A stretch of DNA of 64,000 nucleotides from Sporocytophaga sp. (GTDB taxonomy: Bacteria > Bacteroidota > Bacteroidia > Cytophagales > Cytophagaceae). A model generated the notes under the pieces. The model was not told the DNA's origin and made no database searches. It saw only the letters and a list, made by a program, of their open reading frames with translations. Of the stretch, positions 10,443-18,988 are shown one piece after another. Each line of letters begins with the position of its first letter. Positions within the stretch are counted from its first letter, which is position 1. Both the position numbers and the translations under genes were made by a program. Location: the NCBI RefSeq assembly GCF_017745095.1, contig NZ_JAGHZZ010000018.1:62001-126000 (forward strand), given 5' to 3'.

Positions 10443-11198
10443 ATGAAAATCTTAGTGATTGGCGGTTCTGGCCTTATCGGAACAAAGGTAGTAGCCCAAC
10501 TACAACAGAAGGGACACCAGGTTATTGCAGCTTCTCCTTCTACCGGAATTAATACGATCACAGGAGAAGGTTTGGCTGAAGCAATGAAAGATACTGACAT
10601 TGTTATTGATCTTGCCAATTCTCCATCTTTTGAAGACAATGCCGTATTGGAATTTTTCCAGACTTCAGGCCGGAATTTATTGCGTGCGGAAATCAATGCT
10701 GGTGTAAAAAAACATGTGGCACTCTCTATAGTGGGTGTCGACACTATGCAGAATATTGGTTATATGCGCGCAAAAATGGTACAGGAAGATTTGATCAGGC
10801 AATCTGGAATGCCTTATACTATTATCCGGAGTACACAATTTTTTGAGTTTGTAGGAGGTATCGCCAATCAGGCCACACAAGGAAATGAAGTCCATCTCTC
10901 TGATGTGAAATTCCAGCCTATAGCCGCAGATGATGTAGCTGCATTTGTAGTTAAATATGCCCTTGCTGAACCTGTTAATGGTAAGATAGAAATTGCAGGT
11001 CCTGATCGTTTTGACATGTATAAAGTCGCAGAGCGTTATCTGCAATACATCAAAGATTCACGTAAAGTAATATCTAATGGGAGGCCAGAGTATTTTGGCG
11101 GAGAGGTCAATCATACTGCACTTGTGCCAGCGGGAAAGGCCGAATTAGGAGCAATCAGCTTCGAGAAATGGTTGAGCACACAATTGCAACACGTATAA
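10443..11198 (+). CDS. NAD(P)-binding NmrA/SDR-like protein
   Basis: MKILVIGGSGLIGTKVVAQL nucleotide-binding motif; IRSTQFFEFV segment typical of NmrA-like SDRs. Confidence 0.9.
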   Translation: MKILVIGGSGLIGTKVVAQLQQKGHQVIAASPSTGINTITGEGLAEAMKDTDIVIDLANSPSFEDNAVLEFFQTSGRNLLRAEINAGVKKHVALSIVGVDTMQNIGYMRAKMVQEDLIRQSGMPYTIIRSTQFFEFVGGIANQATQGNEVHLSDVKFQPIAADDVAAFVVKYALAEPVNGKIEIAGPDRFDMYKVAERYLQYIKDSRKVISNGRPEYFGGEVNHTALVPAGKAELGAISFEKWLSTQLQHV

Positions 11199-11199
11199 A

Positions 11200-11378
11200 A
11201 TGACTGAATCGCCTATTGGAGACAATTGGAGCAGTCTTTTTAATCATTCTTTTCTCCTGAGAGAATCGTAGAAGCTGAATTTTGTCAATATGTATATGAC
11301 GAGACTGCTTATGCTATTCCGATATTTAACTTTCATAGTAACGCAAATGAACTGCATCAGGCATTTTTACCTTTATAG
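11200..11378 (+). pseudogene. possible frameshifted ORF remnant
   Basis: ATG ORF 11200-11271 (MTESPIGDNWSSLFNHSFLLRES*) continues in another frame at 11244-11378 (SFFSPERIVEAEFCQYVYDETAYAIPIFNFHSNANELHQAFLPL*); one inserted nucleotide would fuse them. Confidence 0.3.
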
Positions 11379-11381
11379 GAA

Positions 11382-11699
11382 ATGGAAGAGTCGAAAGATC
11401 CTTATAGCGTCTTAAACTATGATCAAGTTTTTATTCTCCTGAAAGATGGAGTTGGAAAAGAAGAATATCAAGGATATGTCAAGCTTGATCGTATTCGAAA
11501 AAAATACTTTCTTTCTGGACGTTTTGTGAAGCAGATGAACTTTAAAATGAGTTCGCTTCGATTTCTCCCAGAAAAGAATTTCAAAGCTTACAAAGAAACT
11601 AAAAGGGCTATAGATCAGGAACGACTAACATTAAATGTATCATTTAGTCACATTGACTTCATCACATTGCCTTTTGATAGCTTTGATTGGAAGGGGTAA
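11382..11699 (+). CDS. hypothetical protein
   Basis: 105-aa ORF, no family recognised. Confidence 0.5.
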   Translation: MEESKDPYSVLNYDQVFILLKDGVGKEEYQGYVKLDRIRKKYFLSGRFVKQMNFKMSSLRFLPEKNFKAYKETKRAIDQERLTLNVSFSHIDFITLPFDSFDWKG

Positions 11700-11818
11700 T
11701 AAGGTTTCTTAAGAAGGGGATTCGAATTTAATTTAAGACTATCTCAGTCTTTGACTCGAAAGATATTTTAAAAACGGAGTTAATTTACTGATTGTTAGTT
11801 TGTTGACTCTTTAATTAG

Positions 11819-11892
11819 TGCACCCGGAGAGGTTCGAACTCCCAACCATCAGAACCGGAATCTGACATTCTATCCAATTGAACTACGGGTGC
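11819..11892 (-). tRNA. tRNA-Arg (anticodon CCG)
   Basis: Reverse complement GCACCCGTAGTTCAATTGGATAGAATGTCAGATTCCGGTTCTGATGGTTGGGAGTTCGAACCTCTCCGGGTGCA; 7-bp acceptor GCACCCG/CGGGTGC, TCAGA/TCTGA anticodon stem with loop TTCCGGT, T-loop GTTCGAACC. Confidence 0.95.
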
Positions 11893-11903
11893 TTATAAAA
11901 GTA

Positions 11904-11939
11904 ATGAGGAGGGATTCAATTGAACCCACTCCTCATTTA
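11904..11939 (-). terminator. probable terminator downstream of sucC
   Basis: Imperfect inverted repeat AATGAGGAG..GATTCAATTGAA..CTCCTCATT between sucC and tRNA. Confidence 0.5.
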
Positions 11940-11950
11940 TGCTTTTGTAA

Positions 11951-13144
11951 TTATTTAGAAAGTACTTCTTTTACTTTAGCAGCTGCATCTTTCAACAAGA
12001 TAGCAGAGAATACTTTAAGTCCTGATTGCTCAATGATTTTAGCACCTTCTTCTGCATTTGTTCCCTGAAGTCTTACGATGATTGGAACTTTGATGTCACC
12101 GATTTTTTTGTAAGCTTCTACAACTCCGTTAGCAACTCTGTCGCATCTTACGATACCACCAAAGATATTAATAAGGATTGCTTTTACATTTGGATCTTTC
12201 AGGATGATTCTGAAACCAGCTTCTACCGTCTGAGCGTTTGCTCCACCACCAACATCAAGGAAGTTAGCAGGCTCACCGCCAGAAAGTTTGATAATATCCA
12301 TAGTAGCCATTGCAAGACCTGCACCGTTTACCATACAACCAACGTTTCCGTCAAGTTTTACATAGTTAAGGCCAGAGTTTGAAGCTTCTACTTCCAAAGG
12401 ATCTTCTTCGTTAAGATCTCTTAGAGCAGCAAGGTCTTTATGTCTGTATAGCGCGTTATCGTCAAGATTTACTTTTGCGTCAACAGCAAGGATTTTGTTA
12501 TCTGAAGTCTTTAATACAGGATTGATTTCAAACATTGCAGAATCAGTTTCCTCATAAGCTTTATATAAAGCCTGAATGAAGTTTACCATTTCTTTGAAAG
12601 CTTCACCTTCAACACCTAGTTTAAAAGCAATCTTTCTTGCCTGAAATCCTTGAAGACCTACACGTGGATCAACCCACTCTTTAATGATTTTCTCAGGAGT
12701 ATGCTCCGCAACCTCTTCGATTTCCATACCACCTTCAGTGCTGGCAATGATAAGGTTTTTGCTTGTATTTCTGTCCAATAGAATGGACATATAGTATTCT
12801 TTTGGCTTGCTTTCTCCTGGATAATAAACGTCCTGAGAAATCAGAACCTTGTGAACATGCTTTCCTTCAGGACCTGTTTGTTTAGTTACAAGGTTCATAC
12901 CGATGATCTTACCTGCAAGATCTTTAACTTCATCAAGGTTTTTAGCTAATTTAACTCCCCCGCCTTTTCCTCTTCCACCTGCATGAATTTGAGCCTTTAC
13001 AACATACCATTCGGTACCTGTTTGCTGGTTTAGTTTTTTAGCGGCTTCTACTGCTGCTTCAGCTGTTTCTGCAACAATTCCTTCCTGTATACGAACACCG
13101 TATTTTTTCAGGATCTCTTTACCTTGATATTCATGTATATTCAT
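11951..13144 (-). CDS. sucC: succinyl-CoA synthetase (ADP-forming) beta subunit
   Basis: [76 protein letters not shown]. Confidence 0.98.
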   Translation of the reverse strand: MNIHEYQGKEILKKYGVRIQEGIVAETAEAAVEAAKKLNQQTGTEWYVVKAQIHAGGRGKGGGVKLAKNLDEVKDLAGKIIGMNLVTKQTGPEGKHVHKVLISQDVYYPGESKPKEYYMSILLDRNTSKNLIIASTEGGMEIEEVAEHTPEKIIKEWVDPRVGLQGFQARKIAFKLGVEGEAFKEMVNFIQALYKAYEETDSAMFEINPVLKTSDNKILAVDAKVNLDDNALYRHKDLAALRDLNEEDPLEVEASNSGLNYVKLDGNVGCMVNGAGLAMATMDIIKLSGGEPANFLDVGGGANAQTVEAGFRIILKDPNVKAILINIFGGIVRCDRVANGVVEAYKKIGDIKVPIIVRLQGTNAEEGAKIIEQSGLKVFSAILLKDAAAKVKEVLSK

Positions 13145-13320
13145 GAGTAAATAAATAGTTAAAAGTTTAACACCACAGATGTTCTTTTCTTTCAGGGTAT
13201 TCCCATCTATCGGAAGAACGGCACGAATCTATCATTTTTGGCTTTTAATTTCAAGAAAAGAAGGATTTTTAATCCTTTTAGATTTAAATTTGTTTTTACA
13301 AAGTCAGAATGAGTTGATTT

Positions 13321-13974
13321 ATGATGCTGGAAGCAAGAAATATTTATAAAGGTTATCCAAACCTTGAAGTTTTAAAGGGTATCGATCTACAGATTAAACA
13401 GGGGGAGATTGTCTCTGTTGTCGGGGCCTCTGGAGCTGGTAAAACTACACTATTGCATATCTTAGGGACACTTGATAAGCAAGATAAGGGGGAGTTATTT
13501 ATTAACGGAACGAATCTTAATCAGATCGGGGAAAAGGAACTTGCGTTATTCCGAAATAATCATATCGGTTTTGTTTTTCAATTTCATAATCTGCTTCCCG
13601 AATTTTCTTGTTTTGAAAATGTATGTCTTCCTGGGTATATAGGAAAAAGAGATAAAAAACAAGTGGAACAGAAGGCAAAAGAATTACTAGATCGACTTGG
13701 ATTGTCTCAACGTCTAAATCATAAACCTTCAGAGTTATCGGGAGGGGAGCAGCAAAGAACAAGCGTGGCCAGGGCACTTATTAATTCCCCTTCAATAGTA
13801 TTTGCAGATGAGCCTAGTGGAAATCTGGATTCCAATAATGCAGAAGAGCTTCATAAGTTATTTTTTGAACTCAGAAATGAATTCAATCTTACTTTTGTAA
13901 TAGTGACACACAATCAGTCTCTTGCGCAAAGTGCGGATAGAAAATTGGAAATGAGAGACGGGAGGATTGTATAG
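13321..13974 (+). CDS. LolD/MacB-type ABC transporter ATP-binding protein
   Basis: Walker A GASGAGKTT, signature LSGGEQQRTSVARALI, Walker B SIVFADEPSGNLD; start is the ATG at 13321 or 13324. Confidence 0.92.
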   Translation: MMLEARNIYKGYPNLEVLKGIDLQIKQGEIVSVVGASGAGKTTLLHILGTLDKQDKGELFINGTNLNQIGEKELALFRNNHIGFVFQFHNLLPEFSCFENVCLPGYIGKRDKKQVEQKAKELLDRLGLSQRLNHKPSELSGGEQQRTSVARALINSPSIVFADEPSGNLDSNNAEELHKLFFELRNEFNLTFVIVTHNQSLAQSADRKLEMRDGRIV

Positions 13975-14231
13975 GTTGGTGTGATTTTTTATTGGTTTAT
14001 CAATTGTTTTGATATATTTTTTGAAGATTATACTGGTTTAATTACTTTTTATTTTTTGTTTTTTGTTTTGCTGTTTTTGGGTTAGTTCTTTGATTTTTAG
14101 TTGTTTATTATTTTTATTTTACTTTAAATAACAAAAATTTATTACATCTGTTTAGTGTGTAGGAATGAGTGTAATATAATTGGAGTTTTGAAAATATTTA
14201 AAGTGAATTATTTGATTTAATAACTACTGCG

Positions 14232-14738
14232 ATGAATACTATTGAATTTAATAACCTAGTTTATACAGCCTCCAAATCTTTAAAATACCCTGCTTTAAAG
14301 TTTACTCACAATCAGGCTGACGCAAATGATCTTATTCAGGATACCATTTTAAAGGCGTTAAAAAATAAGACCAAGTTTAAGAAAGGTACTAACATAAAGG
14401 CGTGGCTTTATATAATTATGAAGAATACTTTTATAAGTAATTATCATAAGATAGACAAAAGAAATAGCCTTGTGGATCCGATTGATGATGATTATACTCT
14501 TAATGTGCCTAGTACTATTACGTATAATGATGGTACTGCTAATGTTGCAATGGAAGAGATAAATAAGGCGATTAATTCACTGGATAAAGTTTTCCGTGAG
14601 CCTTTTATGATGCATTTTTCGGGATTTAAGTATGAAGAAATTGCTCAGAAGTTGAAAATTCCTATGGGTACAGTGAAAAATAGAATTCACGTTGCAAGGA
14701 AAACTTTGATGAGTGCACTTAAAGATTATAAAATTTGA
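14232..14738 (+). CDS. RNA polymerase ECF-type sigma factor (paralog 1)
   Basis: Region 2 DANDLIQDTILKAL, region 4 EEIAQKLKIPMGTVKNRIHVARKTL. Confidence 0.92.
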   Translation: MNTIEFNNLVYTASKSLKYPALKFTHNQADANDLIQDTILKALKNKTKFKKGTNIKAWLYIIMKNTFISNYHKIDKRNSLVDPIDDDYTLNVPSTITYNDGTANVAMEEINKAINSLDKVFREPFMMHFSGFKYEEIAQKLKIPMGTVKNRIHVARKTLMSALKDYKI

Positions 14739-14763
14739 ACTTAGTTAATCTAAGTGTTGCAGA

Positions 14764-14795
14764 ATGCCAGGCTGACTAGTCTGGCATTTTTTGTT
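14764..14795 (+). terminator. Rho-independent terminator after sigma paralog 1
   Basis: ATGCCAG-gctgactagt-CTGGCAT then T6. Confidence 0.75.
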
Positions 14796-15058
14796 TAATT
14801 GAAGTTTAAATATTACATTTCTAATATTGATTAAAATGACTTATTGATTACATTGGTTTATTTTATTTAATATTCTGTAATAAAATATCAAAAAGTATTC
14901 ATTTTTATAAACTCTTTTATTGATATACAGTAAATTAACATAGTGATGTTGATAACATGGGGAGAAATATGGTGTTTGAAAACTGATAAAAGTGCTTGTA
15001 TAATTTTTAAAAAGTGTAAAAAAGTGTACATTTGTTACATATTAATCACAACAGGAAA

Positions 15059-15190
15059 ATGCTAGCGACGAGAAAAAATATCAAACAGGAAAAAGACATA
15101 ATTAAAGCTGAAGAAACAGAAAAAAAAGTAGCCTCTCTAAGTCCTCTTCAAATTAAAGAAGCACTCTTCAAAAGAAGATATAATATTTAA
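15059..15190 (+). CDS. candidate 43-aa small protein upstream of sigma paralog 2
   Basis: ATG ORF MLATRKNIKQEKDIIKAEETEKKVASLSPLQIKEALFKRRYNI*; absent from the supplied ORF track because it is shorter than 60 aa; AGGA just upstream; highly charged. Confidence 0.45.
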   Translation: MLATRKNIKQEKDIIKAEETEKKVASLSPLQIKEALFKRRYNI

Positions 15191-15270
15191 TCCGAACGAA
15201 ATCGGTGACAATCAGGTCAAAAAGAAAATAACCTTACAAAAGACATTAATAACCTTAACCAAAAGAACTT

Positions 15271-15777
15271 ATGACAGCTGTTGAATTCAATGAATTAGTA
15301 TATACGGCATCAAAATCATTGAAAATACCTGCGTTAAAATTTACGCACAATCACAATGATGCAAATGATCTGATTCAGGATACTATTCTTAAAGCTTTAA
15401 GAAACAGAACAAAATTTAAGTCTGGTACTAATATTAAGGCTTGGTTATATATTATCATGAAAAATACTTTTATCAGCAACTACCATAAAATTGATAAAAG
15501 AAACACATTGGTTGATCCAATCGACGAGGGTTATAATTTTAATGTTTCAAGTACAATTTCATTCAACCAGGGTGCTAGCAATATTGCATCTAAAGAAATC
15601 TACAAAGCAATAAACAAGCTGGATAAAACCTTCAGAATCCCATTTATGATGCATTATGAAGGCTTTAAATACAACGAAATAGCCGACCACCTAAACATCC
15701 CAATGGGAACAGTAAAAAACAGGATCCACGTCGCTAGAAAAAACTTAATGGAATCTTTAAAAGAATACCAATACTAA
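15271..15777 (+). CDS. RNA polymerase ECF-type sigma factor (paralog 2)
   Basis: Same 168-aa length and ungapped alignment to 14232-14738; DANDLIQDTILKALRNRTKF and IADHLNIPMGTVKNRIHVARK. Confidence 0.92.
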   Translation: MTAVEFNELVYTASKSLKIPALKFTHNHNDANDLIQDTILKALRNRTKFKSGTNIKAWLYIIMKNTFISNYHKIDKRNTLVDPIDEGYNFNVSSTISFNQGASNIASKEIYKAINKLDKTFRIPFMMHYEGFKYNEIADHLNIPMGTVKNRIHVARKNLMESLKEYQY

Positions 15778-15797
15778 CACGCAAATAATCACATTTT

Positions 15798-15900
15798 AAA
15801 AACCCGGAGCAGTTTTTATTCAGTCCTGTTCTGATTCCTAGAAATCTAATCGTTTCGAAAAACGATTGCAGCATGAGAAAAGGAACTGCTTTGGGTTTTT
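15798..15900 (+). other. structured RNA/terminator-like element with 17-bp closing stem
   Basis: AAAAACCCGGAGCAGTT (15798-15814) pairs with AACTGCTTTGGGTTTTT (15884-15900) using two G-U wobbles; inner hairpin AATCGTTT-cgaa-AAACGATT (15848-15867); followed by a T-rich tract. Confidence 0.6.
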
Positions 15901-15973
15901 ATTTTTTTATATTCCTCTTATAAATTACTTTTATCCTTCAAGATACTTTCATTCATTTATTGCTATTGTATTC

Positions 15974-17893
15974 TTGCAGGATATACATAAAATATTACTC
16001 CAGTATTTCGGTTACTCTCAATTCAGACCTCTTCAGGAAGAAATTATTTCCTGTGTTTTGAACGGAAAGGATACTCTAGCCTTGCTTCCTACAGGAGGTG
16101 GGAAATCACTCTGTTTTCAGGTGCCAGGACTTGCTATGGATGGCCTTTGCATAGTTGTTTCCCCTCTGATTGCTTTAATGAAAGATCAAGTGGAAAGACT
16201 CAGGGAAAAAGGGATAGCTGCATTTTCAATTCACTCCGGATTGTCTTTTAATGAAATAGATGTTATACTGGATAGGTGTGTATATGATCAGGTAAAATTT
16301 TTATACCTTGCTCCTGAAAGGTTGTCATCAGAAATGCTCATCCAAAGGGTGAAGAAAATGAAAGTAAACCTCCTTGCTGTGGACGAGGCGCATTGCATCT
16401 CTCAATGGGGATATGACTTTCGACCTTCCTATCTCGAAATTGCTACATTTAGACACGTCATCGGTGATTCAGTTCCAATAATGGCATTAACAGCTACCTC
16501 AACTCCTGGAGTAACTCAGGATATTCAGGATAAGCTGGAGTTTAAAAAGCCGAACGTAATCTCAAGGTCTTTTAAAAGAGATAATCTTTCTTTCTCTTGC
16601 TTTAAGGAAGAAAATAAGGAAAGAAAGATTTTGCAGATTCTGAAAAATGTACCGGGAACTGCTATAATCTATGTTCGAAACAGAAAGAAAACAGAAGCCT
16701 TGGCTGTGTTTCTAAATAGGAATAAAATCTCCGCATCTTTTTACCATGCCGGCCTGGACTATTCTACAAGATCAAAGAATCAGGACTTGTGGATCAATAA
16801 TAAAGTAAGAGTTATGGTCGCTACCAATGCCTTTGGTATGGGAATCGATAAACCAGATGTAAGGACAGTCGTTCACTATGACTTTCCTGAAAATCCGGAA
16901 AATTATTACCAGGAGGCTGGAAGGGCAGGAAGGGATGGCAAAAGATGTTATGCGGTTCTTTTGTTCAATGATAAAGATGTTGAAGAGCTTGAAGCAAAGG
17001 TTGAAAGTAATTTTCCAAGCGCAGAAATTATTAAAAGGGTTTATCAGGCTTTGGCTAACTTCTATAAACTTGCAGTAGGCTCATCTCAATTTATAAGTTT
17101 TGATTTTGATATCGAGGCGTTTATTAAGACTTATAAATTGCCTAAAATTCAAACCTATTATGCCTTGAAAAGGCTGGAGCAGGAAGGTATGATTCAGATG
17201 AATGAAGCTTATTATAACCCTTCCAAAGTTTTTATTTCTACTGATAAAACAAGACTTTACGAATATCAGCTGCGTAATCCTGAAGATGATGTTTTTATCA
17301 AGTCTATTTTAAGAATTTATGGAGGAGAGGTATTTTCTAATTATGTAAATATCAGGGAAACAGAAATTGCTAATTACATTCAAAAATCTCAAACCGATGT
17401 AACAAGAAAACTTAGCTTTTTGGATCAAAAGGGTTTGTTAGTTTATGAAAAGCAAAAAGATAAACCTCAGATAGAATTTGTAATGCCAAGAATGGATGCC
17501 TCAGTATTACCTTTAGATTATAAAGATCTTGCTAAACGAAAGGAACTTTATAAGGCAAAGGTAGATGCAATGGTGGGGTATGCTACGAATTCAAATAAAT
17601 GTAGGAGTTTAATGCTGCTGGAATATTTTGGGGAAGAAAATGGTGAAAAGTGTGGTTTGTGCGATGTATGTCTGAAAGAAAAAAAAGAAGACGCCAAAGA
17701 TCATCTTGAAGTCGAACTTTCAGGGAAAATTATAGAAAAGTTAAAGGTAGATTCTTTATTCCCTGAAGATCTCGTGTTTTCATTTAGTTCTACCGAGAAA
17801 GAGGAGGTGCTTAAAGTTATGAGACGCCTCATTGATTCGGGTTGGGTGATTTATCTTGAAGATGGCAGGCTCTCTCTGGCAAAAGATATATAA
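15974..17893 (+). CDS. recQ: RecQ family ATP-dependent DNA helicase (short form)
   Basis: FGYSQFRPLQEEII, LLPTGGGKSLCFQVP, VDEAHCISQWGYDFRPSY, QEAGRAGRDGK, zinc motif CGLCDVC; listed ORF start (15866) lies inside the structured element, an in-frame TTG at 15974 (LQDIHKILLQYFGY) fits better. Confidence 0.92.
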   Translation: MQDIHKILLQYFGYSQFRPLQEEIISCVLNGKDTLALLPTGGGKSLCFQVPGLAMDGLCIVVSPLIALMKDQVERLREKGIAAFSIHSGLSFNEIDVILDRCVYDQVKFLYLAPERLSSEMLIQRVKKMKVNLLAVDEAHCISQWGYDFRPSYLEIATFRHVIGDSVPIMALTATSTPGVTQDIQDKLEFKKPNVISRSFKRDNLSFSCFKEENKERKILQILKNVPGTAIIYVRNRKKTEALAVFLNRNKISASFYHAGLDYSTRSKNQDLWINNKVRVMVATNAFGMGIDKPDVRTVVHYDFPENPENYYQEAGRAGRDGKRCYAVLLFNDKDVEELEAKVESNFPSAEIIKRVYQALANFYKLAVGSSQFISFDFDIEAFIKTYKLPKIQTYYALKRLEQEGMIQMNEAYYNPSKVFISTDKTRLYEYQLRNPEDDVFIKSILRIYGGEVFSNYVNIRETEIANYIQKSQTDVTRKLSFLDQKGLLVYEKQKDKPQIEFVMPRMDASVLPLDYKDLAKRKELYKAKVDAMVGYATNSNKCRSLMLLEYFGEENGEKCGLCDVCLKEKKEDAKDHLEVELSGKIIEKLKVDSLFPEDLVFSFSSTEKEEVLKVMRRLIDSGWVIYLEDGRLSLAKDI

Positions 17894-17914
17894 TTTAAAA
17901 GTTATTTCGAAAAT

Positions 17915-18853
17915 ATGAAAATAGTACTTCTGGATGCGGATACTCTTGGAGAGGTGTCAGCAATTGACGATTTGAAAAAGCTTGGGGATTTTGTAAAATA
18001 CGGATTTACCAAACAGGATGAAGTCATCAATCGCTTATCTGGTGCTGATGTAGCTATTACGAATAAAGTGGTTTTGTCTAAAGAAATTTTGTCCCAGCTG
18101 CCTGATTTAAAACTGATTTGTGTAGCAGCAACAGGTACAGATAATATAGATATTGCTTTTGCATCTGAAAAGGGGATTCCGGTAAAAAATGTCAAAGGGT
18201 ATTCAACTGACAGTGTTGCGCAGCATACATTCTCATTGCTACTTCACCTGGTAGATAAACTTGAACATTATAATAATTATGTCCTCAGTGGGGGATATTG
18301 TAAAAGCGCAATTTTCACTTCTCTGGCCCGTCCATACTGGGAGATTAAGGGAAAAGTTTTTGGAATTATCGGACTAGGCGCTATTGGAAAAAGGGTTGCA
18401 GCTATAGCAACGGCTTTTGGGTCAAAAGTAATTTACTATTCTACCTCGGGAGTGCATGATGATCCCGATTTTAAAAGAGTTGATTTGGAGGAATTATTAA
18501 AACAGAGTGATGTAATATCTATTCATTCTCCTTTGAATGAGAAGACTCGTGGGCTGATTGGTGAGAAAGAATTTAAACTGATGAAAGAAAATGCAATCCT
18601 GATAAATGTTGGTAGGGGAGGAATAGTTAATGAAAATGCACTTATTGAAGCCTTGAATGATAATAGGATCGCAGGTGCTGGTATAGATGTTTTTGAGAAA
18701 GAACCAATGGTTGCTTCCAGTCCTATTCTGAAAATTAAAAACAAAGAGGGTCTTGTTGTAACTCCTCATATTGCTTGGGCAAGTATTGAAGCAAGAGGTA
18801 GATTGGTAGAGGGGATTATTAGTAATATTAATGAGTGGAAAGCTAAATGCTGA
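17915..18853 (+). CDS. D-2-hydroxyacid dehydrogenase (glycerate dehydrogenase-like)
   Basis: GIIGLGAIGKRVAAIA, ILINVGRGGIVNENALIEAL, AGAGIDVFEKEP. Confidence 0.93.
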   Translation: MKIVLLDADTLGEVSAIDDLKKLGDFVKYGFTKQDEVINRLSGADVAITNKVVLSKEILSQLPDLKLICVAATGTDNIDIAFASEKGIPVKNVKGYSTDSVAQHTFSLLLHLVDKLEHYNNYVLSGGYCKSAIFTSLARPYWEIKGKVFGIIGLGAIGKRVAAIATAFGSKVIYYSTSGVHDDPDFKRVDLEELLKQSDVISIHSPLNEKTRGLIGEKEFKLMKENAILINVGRGGIVNENALIEALNDNRIAGAGIDVFEKEPMVASSPILKIKNKEGLVVTPHIAWASIEARGRLVEGIISNINEWKAKC

Positions 18854-18931
18854 AATTAAAAGTGATTCATTGCATGGTAACTGTTCTTTTCAGATCATGG
18901 TTTTAACAAGAAAAACATTAAAGGACAATAT

Positions 18932-18966
18932 AAAAAAAAGAGACTGATTTTTCAGTCTCTTTTTTT
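18932..18966. terminator. bidirectional terminator between convergent genes
   Basis: A-tract AGAGACTGA-TTTT-TCAGTCTCT T-tract. Confidence 0.85.
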
Positions 18967-18988
18967 ATTGATTATGTTTAATAAGGGC

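Noticed and set aside
12026-12382. 118-aa plus-strand ORF
   Set aside because: Antisense to sucC; shadow ORF.
14232-15777. Mobile element or integron explaining the sigma duplication
   Set aside because: No transposase, terminal inverted repeats or target-site duplications seen around the pair.
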